A DNA stretch of 64,000 nucleotides from Rhizophagus irregularis (lineage: Eukaryota; Glomeromycota; Glomeromycetes; Glomerales; Glomeraceae): NCBI RefSeq assembly GCF_026210795.1, contig NC_089459.1, forward strand, positions 372,001 through 436,000. The letters run 5' to 3'. This document shows, piece after piece, positions 22,740 to 33,170 of the stretch. Below the pieces are notes generated by a model. That model did no database searches. It was not told the DNA's origin and worked only from the letters and a program-made list of their open reading frames with translations. How positions within the stretch are numbered: position 1 is the first letter of the stretch; each line of letters starts with the position of its first letter. A program made the translations under genes and the position numbers.

Positions 22740-22952
22740 CGTTATCCGGTATCACGTGATTTTTTATAGTTATCTCAGCGTATGCATCAGCGTGTGTATC
22801 AGGCAATATCAAATCACGGGATACCGGATAAATCACTTATTCGGCACTTCGAGCCGAATAACTAACGCTACCTAAAGGTAGCTTGTTATATTGGGAATCA
22901 AACTTGATTTACCCAATATAACAGTTAATTGGCACTTCGTGCCGAATAACTA
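22740..22952. repeat. Cluster of five nested/adjacent hairpins
   Basis: Within about 210 bp: TTATCCGGTATCACGTGATT pairs with AATCACGGGATACCGGATAA (22742-22831); TTCGGCACTTCGAGCCGAA (22840-22858); GCTACCTAAAGGTAGC (22867-22882); GTTATATTGGG pairs with CCCAATATAAC (22885-22922); TTGGCACTTCGTGCCGAA (22929-22946). Both GGCACTTCG hairpins are followed by TAACT, so they are also a direct repeat. This is either a composite foldback transposon or a structured RNA; no coding frame crosses it. Confidence 0.65.
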
Positions 22953-23397
22953 TTAAATATAAATTATTAAATATTTATTTAGCTAAACAAAAAAATGGGA
23001 CGGATTTTAACGGTTTCTGTTTATGAAACTGATATGCGTATTATTAAATCAAGAATTTCTAATAATATTATAAACGAATATCTGATTAATTTAGAATGGC
23101 ACAGCCTATCCCAAATTTTGTGGCAAACATACTCTTGTGCGTTCAACTATAATTGAAATCAACCCCAAAATCTTAACGGCGTTACCTGGCTAATAACCAG
23201 GCATTTAACCAGTTACTTTCAAATGATGTGGATTCAAAATTTGAAAGTACGTGTTACAGTATCAAAAAAAAAAAATTTTTAAAAAAAAAATTTCTTATAT
23301 AAATGACTAGAAGAGGAGAAAATAAATATATTTTTTTGAATCAATTCACGAATAACGTATCAAAAATACTTATCACATAAAAATCAAAAAAAAAATC
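22953..23397. other. Upstream region of the small secreted protein gene
   Basis: A 54-codon open frame starts at an ATG at 22995 (MGRILTVSVYETDM) but shows no signal peptide, domain or splice support. A hairpin CCTGGCTAATAACCAGG lies near 23187. The rest is A/T runs. Confidence 0.35.
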
Positions 23398-23766
23398 ATG
23401 CAATTAAAATATTTATTATTGATCTTTGCCTTTACTATTGTTTCAGCGGGTAATATACAGCTTTTACTTGATTTTTTTTTTTCCTTTTTTTGACACATTA
23501 ATATTAATCATCAAATTATTCAAATATTATTAAAATCTTCTTTTATAAATAATGTAGAAGCTTTGGTCGTAAAACGAGAAGGTGATTTTTCAATAAGGAT
23601 TAATATATTTATATGTGAATAATGAATATTGTATAACATTATTTTTTCTTGTGCAGTGAAAAATAAACGGCACGATTCTTATGATTCTTATAATTCTTAT
23701 GATTCTTATGGTTCTTCTTATGGTTCTTATAATTCTTATAATGATTATAATGATTATGGTTATTAA
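23398..23766 (+). CDS. Small secreted SY-repeat peptide with KR processing sites
   Basis: A 61-aa secreted protein, too small and split to show as one open frame. Exons are 23398-23449, 23558-23581 and 23657-23766, all joined in phase 1. The N-terminus MQLKYLLLIFAFTIVSA is a typical signal peptide with a likely cut after VSA. The mature part has two KR dipeptides (VVKRE and NKRHD), possible Kex2 sites, then a Tyr/Ser-rich tail of DSY, NSY and GSY units ending in NDYNDYGY. The second donor (GTGATT) is weak. If that intron is retained the frame stays open for about 14 more codons and stops, giving a different C-terminus. Size, secretion and dibasic sites fit a secreted effector or wall peptide, but function is unknown. 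Confidence 0.65.
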
Positions 23767-26700
23767 CTTTACGATTCCAAAAATGAGTTTACAGCAGTAA
23801 AATAAATGAAAAGGTCCCATTCAGGACACTTAAAGCTAACGGGTTGTTACACAGCATCTTGTAAGATTCGACTGATAAACAAATTTTGTACATTTAAAAT
23901 ACAGTACATTAAATTTTTTGTAATAAATACAGGTAAATACTATGTAAATTTATACTTAATATTATCCAAGAATGAATTTCTCGAAATGAAACTCGAGTTG
24001 TGCTGTTTGTCATTATTAAAACTTGACCCTAATTATTTTTGTTATTAATTACATTTTAGAATTATCACATTATTAAAAATTTTCATATTAATTTTAAAAA
24101 TCGAAAATCACCTATTTTCAAATAATTGTAATTTAAACGTGATGCAATATAGAAAACGTGACAAAAATGCTCTCGTATACCTCCTTACTTCGCATCATTC
24201 ACTATTAATTATATGGAAATGTGAAAATTCAATTGTGTATTTAATTGTCCGCCGGAGAAGTTAGCGAAGGACATTCTACTGTACTGTATTAGACGATTTT
24301 GTGTTAACCCATGCAATTTTCCTTGTCACCTCACACATTAACCCTTGCTTTCTCCTTTTTTTGTAACTTGTAACATTGCTTATTTTACATATTTTATATT
24401 ATGCTATTTTCGTAATCATTTTTTTTAATAAAAAATGATACTGAATAAATAAACGCGACGGACTTTAACGGATTCCGTTTTCCTAGTATATTTTATATTA
24501 TATAAACAGAGCAGAGGAAAAAAAAACAAAAATTTTTTTTTAAAAAAAAAAATCGAAAAACAACAGACAAAGAAGCTAGTTAATCACCATTATAAAAATT
24601 CGATCTTAATAAATTAACTAATGATAGTATTAAATGATATTTAAATATTTGATATTATCATAATATTTCTGCTAAATATCATGACTTTAAGCTAGAAGCA
24701 TGTTTGGAATATATATTAAACTTAATTAGCTTCAACAAATTACTGATTTCTTTAAATAAAATGCATTGTATACGGTGATTACAAAAAAAATTGGTTCAAG
24801 AATAGAAAAGTGATAAAAATAATTCTTACGCTCATAATTTTCAAAACATAATATTTACCCTCTCTAATCATAACATAAAGGTTCATAGTAAGAAATTAAG
24901 CTTGCGATCATATAACAGAATTTATGGAGTTTTTACGGAAATATGATATGGAGATATTAAGAACTATGCAATATAACATACTTTCTCGACTCATAAGTAT
25001 CTTTATTTATATAGAAAGTATTACATTATATTAAATATTTATAATAAAAAAACAATATGCTGGATAGTGCAGATATCAGTTAAGAGCGGGATTATTAAAT
25101 ATCAAATAAGCGAAATAAAATAAGATTTAAATTGCATGGTTTACGAATTAAAATATCTATTTCAATAAAATTTTCTTTGAATATTAAATAAAAAAAAGAA
25201 AATAGGCATCGGGATAATTAGTGTCTGGATTTTGAATTTTTGGATTATGATTTGTCAGGATTGTGAACGTCGGAATTGTATTGACAATTTTTTAAAAAAA
25301 ACTATTCAACAATTTGTAAACTATAGATCAAAGGTATAATATAATTGTTAAATGGGTAGCATGGATTAATAAGCAAAATTTACTTAAAAGTGTACGACAG
25401 GTTCTTTAGTAACAACCCGTGTCTAAGAAGAATACAACGCAAAAAAAATTTGATTGTATAGGATTTGTTTCTTCACTTTTTGGAAAATACTGGAGAAACT
25501 GCCTCACTTCAGCGCTCTTTTGATGGAATTCTTTAAAATCAAAGGCAATGAAGAGGAATTCTTCGACATTATTTGCAGGTAGCAGTTTCATCTCTGAGAA
25601 TAGCAAGAATCCAAGTACGCTACATCTACAATATCATAGATAAGAATAAAAAATCTGCTTTTAGGATTTCTCTACTACAGTATCTATGTGTTTCTATTAT
25701 TCTTCTTGATCACGAATTATACACTTATACCTAGACCCGACGAATTATCAGATACCATCTCAAATGTGACGCACAAATTCTCAATTCCTGCCATAGTATT
25801 TTTGAATTTATCATCGGTATGCCTTTCTCTTTTTAGCATCTACAATGACAAATTACAAAATCCGTAAATTTCAATATTGTACATTTTAGTTGAAAAACGA
25901 CATGTATTTGTGAGAATGGGAATCTTTTTATAGCGTTTTATGAAACATTTAGAAAGATATAGTAAACTAAAATTGCGATCTTTCATACCAACGAGCAATT
26001 CACATGTTTCAAGTTGATAAAGTAAAATTAATGAACCACCAATTGAATAAAAAGGAAATTCTTAATGACGAATTGGGCAGCTCATTTTTTTTGTGAAAAA
26101 AAATATTCTAAGAAGTTCAATTAAACTATATATAGTATAGCAATTATTATTATACCTTTATATCATACAATTTTTTTTTTTAGTTTAAAAAAAGTAAATA
26201 AGTAAATATAAAATATATTATCATTTCTTTCTCATAACATGATTGGTAAATAATAAAATTATCATTAACCTAATTAAAGTATAATGGTCGATTTTATCTT
26301 AGAACGGATATAAACAAGAAATATAGGCTAATTTTTATGACGAGTTTACCGTGATTTTCCTTGCTTACATTCGTACAGTAAATTTTGATATACAATATAG
26401 AATTCTTTTTCTTTTAATGATATGAAACGAGATGGTCAAATTGTTATTGAATTTTTTTATGACCAAAATTTATTGATATATATATAGTTTTAGTAAGTGA
26501 TTAGCGCAGCATAGTAATATTAGAACCAAATTGTTACATTCAAGTTTATAAATAATGTGTTACCTGTTTTTTATCATTATTGTTATCATTTTCTAAAAAA
26601 AGGGATGATTGATTTAGGAGATACTCAATAAAAGGTTAGTAATCAACTCCTGAAACTCTTAAAGGGCTTTTTTTTTTAAGAAATTGAACTGTGGAAAACC

Positions 26701-26948
26701 AAAAAAAAAGTCAACAATGGTCGTCCATAAATATATGTGACATACTTTATATGCAACAAACAATCATAATAATCATAATCTCCGAATAACTTTTGCTTTT
26801 GTATGTTTTGTAGTTTTGTATGCAATAGTATAATATATACTATGTAACCATCATACAAATTACCATCATACAAATTAATATTTATTTAAGTAAGTGTAAT
26901 TCTCAAAAAAAAAAAAAGTAAAAAAAAGAAAAAAATTATAATATCACA
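23767..26948. other. Long noncoding stretch
   Basis: 3.2 kb of AT-rich DNA. At 25406-25606 (minus) there is a 66-codon frame, NNVEEFLFIAFDFKEFHQKS and EVRQFLQYFPKSEETNP, with composition more protein-like than its surroundings. I do not recognise it and find no flanking splice-bounded exons. A phrase ACGCGACGGACTTTAACGGATTCCG at 24454 resembles GGGACGGATTTTAACGGTTTCTG at 22996, probably a dispersed repeat. Confidence 0.4.
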
Positions 26949-27476
26949 ATGCTGAACCACATAGTTCAAAGTTCATCTAGATTACAAACTATTTCTGCGA
27001 GTACCAATGGCATAACATCTTTTCTTAATCTAAGAAAAAGAAATCCTTTCTATTACAATATAAATATAAACAATCATAAAGATTATGTTCAAAATGAGAA
27101 TATCCAATGTAATAATATAAATGAACGAACTATCTCACTCGCTGCAAAACATTTACGTATATCAACACCATCACCATTATTAGAGTTTAAAACTTCTAAA
27201 ACTTCTTCATTTCGAAGTGATTATGATTTCTTAAGTGCATTTGGTATTTTGAAATCTGTACCAAGTCCTTCTAACAAAATCTTTTCTAATAAAAAAAGGT
27301 ATATTTTATTCAATCCTCCATCACCAAAATCAAATATACTTGACGAACAATATTATATTAACAAACATAAATTTGGTGATAAAAAAGCAAATAAAAATGA
27401 TTTTATTATTATGCCTACTGTTTTTATTTCTGATTATATGAACGAGGATATGGAAATATATGAAGATGATGGTTAG
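26949..27476 (+). CDS. Hypothetical protein, single exon
   Basis: 175 aa in one exon, starting at an ATG preceded by a long A-rich leader typical of genes here. I do not recognise a family. The protein is rich in Asn, Ser, Lys and Ile and has several Ser-Pro or Thr-Pro sites (STPSPLLE, VPSPSNK, NPPSPKS) that could be targets of proline-directed kinases. It ends in an acidic tail (NEDMEIYEDDG). No signal peptide or membrane segment is seen. It converges on the malonyl-CoA synthetase gene, whose stop lies about 200 bp downstream on the other strand. The length of the clean open frame and its composition support a real gene. Confidence 0.6.
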   Translation: MLNHIVQSSSRLQTISASTNGITSFLNLRKRNPFYYNININNHKDYVQNENIQCNNINERTISLAAKHLRISTPSPLLEFKTSKTSSFRSDYDFLSAFGILKSVPSPSNKIFSNKKRYILFNPPSPKSNILDEQYYINKHKFGDKKANKNDFIIMPTVFISDYMNEDMEIYEDDG

Positions 27477-27683
27477 CTGATAGTTGATATATAGTTTTTT
27501 TTATTTTAGATTATTACAGTACAAAGTCATAAACTTTTATATTATGTTAAGGAGCATTTTTTTTTCATTTTTCACTATATATTAATTATTATAGAACAAA
27601 TAAATAAGTGATCCCAACGTTGATTGGCTGGTATCAAACCACGTGACTTCCATTATCTCATGTCCAAACGCTGCCGTATGTTG

Positions 27684-30349
27684 TTATTGATCAAATAATT
27701 TGATTAACTCTTTCTTGTTAACTTTTCCCATAGCATTCTTAGGTAAATCTTGAACGATTTTTAATAAACTAGGTATCTTATATTTAGCCAATCTATCTTT
27801 AAGAAATTCTTTTAATATATTTAGATCCATCATAACGTCCTAATAATCAAAAATTTTTAATTTAAACAATCAAATAAAATATTTTTATATATTTATATAT
27901 TTTCCTTTAACACTTACCTTGTTTTTTAATACAATTATAGCACCAATTCTCTGTCCCCATTCTGGGTCTTCAACTCCTAAAACACTAATATCTAATATAT
28001 TTGGATGTGACAATAATACCCTTTCAATTTCCAACGCAGAAATTTTATATCCACCAGATTTAATAATATCAACACTTTTTCTTCCAAGTATTTTATATAC
28101 TTTTTCTTTTTCGGTTATGATTGCTGTGTCACCTGTTTTAAACCATCCGTCTTGTGTAAATTCTTTTTGTGTAGCTTCAGGTTTATTCCAATACCTATTA
28201 ATAAAAAAAAAGTTTTAATAACATATTATAATTAAATATAAATAAAAATAATAAAAACTATTTGGCACTCTTACTCTTTAAATACAGTTTGTCCTTTGAT
28301 CTGAATTTCGCCTGGTGTTTCGGTTAAATTGGTAACATCTTTATCATCTTCAGAAATTAATCTTACTTGAACATTTGGTAAGGGTAGTCCAACACATCCC
28401 TATAAATAATTCCAATAAATATGATTCATTAAATTATGAATTCGGTTGATATTTTTATTTATCTCATCACTGTCATCAACCAACTGACACGCTATTCATG
28501 CGATAAAAATTTTCAGATACCGACAAATACTTAACATCTCCTAAAAATACCCGCCACTTCCAAAATATCAGTTCAACTTACATGAACTTACAATTAATTA
28601 TAAAGATATTTTATTTACCTCAAATCTTCTTTCTTTATCATATTCATGACTCAAAGCCATTCCTACTTCACTCATCCCATATCTTTCTAAAAGTATTTGT
28701 CCACCACTAATTTCTTTCCAAGTATTTCTAAGTGGAGTGGGTAAAGCAGCTGATCCCGAAATCATCAATCTAAATTGTGAACAAGATTCTGTAGCTTTAG
28801 GTTTCAATTCATCAGACATATTATCATTATAATATTGAATTAATTTTGCTGCAAAAATGAGATACAACAAAAGTTATTAAATTTTACATTATTAAAAATA
28901 ATTTCAGAATAATAATGTACTTTACAATAAATTGTGGGAACAGCCATAAATAATGAAAGATTTCTTTCAGGACTCATCCATCTATTCCATACTTCAGCTG
29001 CATCAAATTTCGGTAACATTTCAACAGTAGCTCCTGCATAAATAGCACATGTAAGTGCCTAGATAAATATGTCACGTAAGATATACAGTATAAAACTTCT
29101 ATTAACTAAATCAATTATAAAAATTTACTTTAACTTACATTTAATATTCCCTGAGTGAAATAAAATAAATTAAATAAATAAGATATTTTAAATAATTAAA
29201 TTTAATCATCAAAAAGTACTTACGTGTAAATGATGTAAAGGTAATACGTGCAATATTCTATCTTTTTCGCTCCATCTCCAAGCTTCAATAAGAGATGAAA
29301 CTTGAGCTTTTATATTTAAATGTGTCGACACGACTCCTTTTGGTTTCCCTATAACGTGTATATATATACCTATTTAGAAAATATACATATATATATAATT
29401 AATTAATTAATTTAAATAATTATTAATTACCTGTAGTTCCGCTGGTGTATATGATTAAAGCTTTACGTGATTCTTCCATAGGAATTAACGATGGAGCCTA
29501 AATGATTAGATAAATTCTATAATTAGTTTAACTAATTTATTAAAAAAGTTAATTATCTAAAAACTTTAATATCCACAGTTCTTGATTCCCAATATAAACT
29601 CTGTACCTTATAATTTATTCCATCAAAATCACTATATTTTTCATTTTTATCTCCAACTAATATAAGATCATTTATTCCCGCATCTTTGGTCACATCTTTT
29701 ATTTTATCATAAAAATCTGGATGTGTAATAACTGTAGATGCTTGAGAATCCTTTAATACATATAAAAGTTCAGATTGAGGATGCGTTGTACCTAATAATA
29801 AAATTAAAAATAAGAAACACAAATAATTTAAATAATTTAAATAATTTTTTTTAAAAAAAAAGAAAATTGATAACTTACATAAAGGAACAGCAATTCCTCC
29901 AGCTGACCAAATTGACCATTGAGATACAACATAATCATATCCATTTGGACATAAAAATGCTACACATTTCTCATTTAAAGTTTGTTTAAAAGATTTTTTT
30001 AATAAATTATTTCTAAATGATGATATATCAGAAACCAAATTTTGGTAAGAATGAGAAGTATTTGATTTTACATCAACAATAACAGGTTTTTGCAAAGATT
30101 GTGTTTCTGCATGTTTAAGAAGTTTTGTAAATAATGGAAGTGAAGGTAAATCTATTTCCCCGAGAGATAAAAAAACGAGAAAAGATTAGAACTAAACAAA
30201 AAAAAATAAAACAAAACTAAATAAAATATCGATAACTTACAATTATTGTTTTGACCTGAGGTGTAAAATCTACAATATTTTGGAATTAGGGAAGAAAGGA
30301 ATTTATTATAATATTTATTATAATAATTGTTAGAATAATGAATAATCAT
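27684..30349 (-). CDS. ACSF3: Malonyl-CoA synthetase-like acyl-CoA synthetase (ACSF3 type), mitochondrial
   Basis: ATP-dependent acyl-CoA synthetase of the ANL superfamily, closest in layout to ACSF3, which makes malonyl-CoA for mitochondrial fatty acid synthesis. Eleven exons: 30349-30241, 30151-29879, 29791-29607, 29497-29431, 29348-29224, 29150-29139, 29058-28926, 28848-28619, 28399-28275, 28194-27918 and 27839-27684. All phases agree, giving 563 aa. The first exon is Tyr/Asn/Lys-rich and fits a mitochondrial presequence; an in-frame ATG upstream at 30385 is an alternative start. Motifs: [20 protein letters not shown] across a join, [13 protein letters not shown], then [18 protein letters not shown] (ACSF3-like), [25 protein letters not shown], and [13 protein letters not shown] with the catalytic lysine. 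Exon 6 is only 12 nt (GILN). It shares a 248-bp divergent promoter region with the F-box gene. Confidence 0.88.
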
Positions 30350-30597
30350 GATTAAGGCGTGGAAAAAAAAATAATTAGATATCAAATATTATTGCATATG
30401 GTTAAGTGGCGCAATCATATGACTCTTGATAATAGAATATATCATAATGTCATAGTCGTATTGAAATCGTTTATACATTCATTATTATACAATTTTTTTA
30501 ACTAAATTTCGCTAATAAATTCATTCATTTTCATTTTCTTTTTCCAAACAATCTTCTCTCTCTACTTCACAGAAATTGAAAAAATCATTCTTTTATA
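30350..30597. promoter_or_regulatory. Divergent promoter region
   Basis: 248 bp separate the start codons of the minus-strand ACSF3-type gene and the plus-strand F-box gene, so both must take their promoters from here. CT-rich stretches (TTTTCTTTTTCC, TCTCTCTCTACTTC) precede the F-box ATG. No clear TATA box. Confidence 0.45.
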
Positions 30598-31257
30598 ATG
30601 TTGGATTATTTACCCAATGAACTTATTATTGAAACATTCACATATGTATTATATTCTACAAGGTATGAAGTAAATTAAGATTTTTTTAATTTTATTAACA
30701 AAAATTAATTAATTTTTTTGCAAAAAAGTTATAAAGAACTTGCAAATTTAAGAAGGACAAACAAACGATGGAGAGATTGTATAAATTTTGTAATACGAAA
30801 TGAAATAATAGCAACATATGGATTAGGAAAGAAATGGTGGTGTTGGGTAAGTATCAAATTAATTTTAATTTTTCTTTGATCATAAAAAAAAAACAAAACA
30901 TTTTTAATTAATTTTATATTATTTGACAAGGTTAAAATATTGTATTCTGGCGAAGGGGGATTTTATACACATAATAATCCAGTATCATTTGATTGCATAG
31001 ATAATACATTTTGTTTTAAAGTATCAGAAAAATTATTTTATCCCAGAAAAATTCGAAAAATTGCGGTAGAATTTTGTAATAATAAAGTTTATTATTGTTC
31101 AGAAATTATTATTAAAGTAAATAACATAAAGAATAAACAAGTTCATAAGAATGATTCTGGAAGTGTACATTTTGTTAATAATAAAGAGATTGGAGAGATT
31201 AAATTGGATTATATTAAGGTCAAAGATAATATTTTGTTTAGTAGAGTTAGATTATAA
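30598..31257 (+). CDS. F-box-like protein
   Basis: 169 aa in three exons: 30598-30662, 30729-30846 and 30931-31257, phases consistent. The N-terminus MLDYLPNELIIETFTYVLYS followed by YKELANLRRTNKRWRDCI matches an F-box: LPxELIxxIF opening, a ...LxxLRRTNKRW middle and the closing tryptophan region. Such proteins bridge substrates to an SCF ubiquitin ligase through Skp1. The C-terminal part (HNNPVSFDCIDNTFCFKV, then IRKIAVEFCNNKVYYCSEII) is beta-rich and resembles no repeat I know, so the target is unknown. It is short for an F-box protein but complete from ATG to stop. Confidence 0.65.
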
Positions 31258-31647
31258 AATTATTGTTGTAAATCACGTGTATTTTAGTTTATTATGTAAA
31301 TTCCTCGTGACAATTGAATCAATATTACGCCTAACTTAGTACCTATAAATTTTTAATTAGATTAAATTAACATAAGATCAACATTAATAAATCCAAATAT
31401 AATAAATGAATAAATTACCTTTCACAAAAAAAAAAGTTTTTTTTACGATCTTTTTTTTTATTTTTAAACTTTAATTGTGCATAAAAACATTTCATTTCGG
31501 AAAATTTTTTCTCGAACGATCTATATTTGATATAAATAGAAAAAGTTCTTTACTTTAAAGAGAAGAATAATAAAAATTTTTATGTTATTTATGATCAAAT
31601 AATTCGATTATTTATTTATTTATTTTCTCCCTTTTTTTGGATAGATA

Positions 31648-32012
31648 ATGTCTCAACAAACAAATTCATCATCATCTAATGCACAATCACAAATTAAATA
31701 TGAATCTTTAAATCGTAGAATTATAAGAAAATTTAAGGAACAACCATTAATTCCACTTGGTATTATAATATTTATTTCTTATTATTATATTATTATGTTA
31801 TAATTTATTTACTTAAATTGAATGATTTAGGAATGTTTGCAACAGTATTTGCATTAGTTGGCGCAACAATAGGTTTTACTAGAGGAGATTCAACTACTAT
31901 GCAACGATTTTTAAGATTTAGAGTAGCAGCTCAAGGATTTACTGTTGTAGCATTAGCTGGCGCTCCAGTTTATTATCAAATTAATCGTTATATTAAAAAG
32001 AATCAAAATTAG
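31648..32012 (+). CDS. RCF1: HIG1-domain protein, respiratory supercomplex factor 1-like
   Basis: 97 aa in two exons (31648-31759 and 31831-32012, phase 1). A short Ser/Asn/Gln-rich lead is followed by ESLNRRIIRKFKEQPLIPLG, a first membrane hairpin GMFATVFALVGATIGFTRG, the HIG1 signature DSTTMQRFLRFRVAAQGFTV (Q....RxRxxxQ), and a second membrane segment ending in VYYQINRYIKKN. HIG1 type 2 proteins such as Rcf1 sit in the inner mitochondrial membrane and help assemble the complex III-IV supercomplex. The protein is shorter than yeast Rcf1 because it lacks the long C-terminal tail; it is closer to animal HIGD proteins. Confidence 0.85.
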
Positions 32013-33170
32013 TTGAGGGAAGGATGTGTTTTTGGACTATATGACTAGGAGATTATATTATTTTTTGTATAATCAAAAAATTTTTTTATTTTTTATTAAA
32101 TATTCCGTTAGATATGTCATATACATGTGGCGCAATACATTAATTTATATTATAAACTGACCGCACACTCAGCGAGATTGTAAAGGGGGCGGTGTAAGAA
32201 AAACAAAGTAATAACAAATACGCCATCAGGAATGAATCCACCAATCAACAATCGAATAAATTTTAGTGGATGGGTCGTCAAATTAAATTCTTTAAAATTC
32301 TCAAAATTCTTTCTTCAAATTCCCTTGATAAATTTTAATAACTATTTCTTTTTTTTTTTCTTTCCATAATAAATCAATTTGATCCGATTTATTATGAGAA
32401 TAATTCAATTAAAAAAAGAAAAATAATTATTTTCCAGCACAAATCAAAATAAAAGCATATAATCATATCGATAAAGAGTTATAAGAATTATGAATTTCAA
32501 AATTCCAAAATTCGAAAATTTGAAGATTCCATGATCCTACTGTTCAAATTCCGATCTCAACCGGAAAGGTTATGAAAAGTTATGTAATATGGATCATCCA
32601 TTCAGTACTATTTATAGTATTAATAAATTAGAAACATCTCTTCGAAATAATTTTTTTCTTTTTAGAAATAATAAATGCTTATAGGGGTAAAATAAAATTC
32701 AAACGCGACTGGACAGACTATAACATGCTTTTTTTTTAATATTTACCTAATACATATAACAATAGTTTATTTAATCTTTTTTTTTTTTAATAATATTATG
32801 ATATGATTAATGACATTCTTATTACGTCAGTATCATTTTTGTAACTATTTTAGGTTGGAGGGCTGTAATTTTATTTAAATAATATTTAATTGTTAAAGCC
32901 ATGAATACAATGAAAAAACAATAATCTTGCGCATTTTCGGTTAACTTCAAATTAAAATTATTTGATCATTATTTATCTTGCGCCACGATAGGGATTAATT
33001 CATACCATTTATATAAAACATATATATTAAATAAGGTGTTTTTCTCGTTTGGAATCTCGCGAAAAAAAAAATTTTAATTTTTTTTTTTCCAAATTCGAAT
33101 AAATAATAACAAATAATAATATTAATTATTAATAATAATTTATTAAATTAAATTATATTTCTCTTTAATA
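32013..33170. other. Intergenic region upstream of the channel gene
   Basis: Over 1.1 kb, no gene seen. It contains poly-T/A runs and AAACGCGACTGGACAGACT (32700), similar to dispersed ACGCGACxGAC pieces at 24454 and 60784. The last 120 bp (AATAATAAC-rich) is the likely 5' leader of the channel gene. Confidence 0.4.

Noticed and set aside
25406-25606. 66-codon minus-strand frame of protein-like composition
   Set aside because: Not recognised, no start context, and no neighbouring exons. Mentioned in the intergenic entry but not called as a gene.
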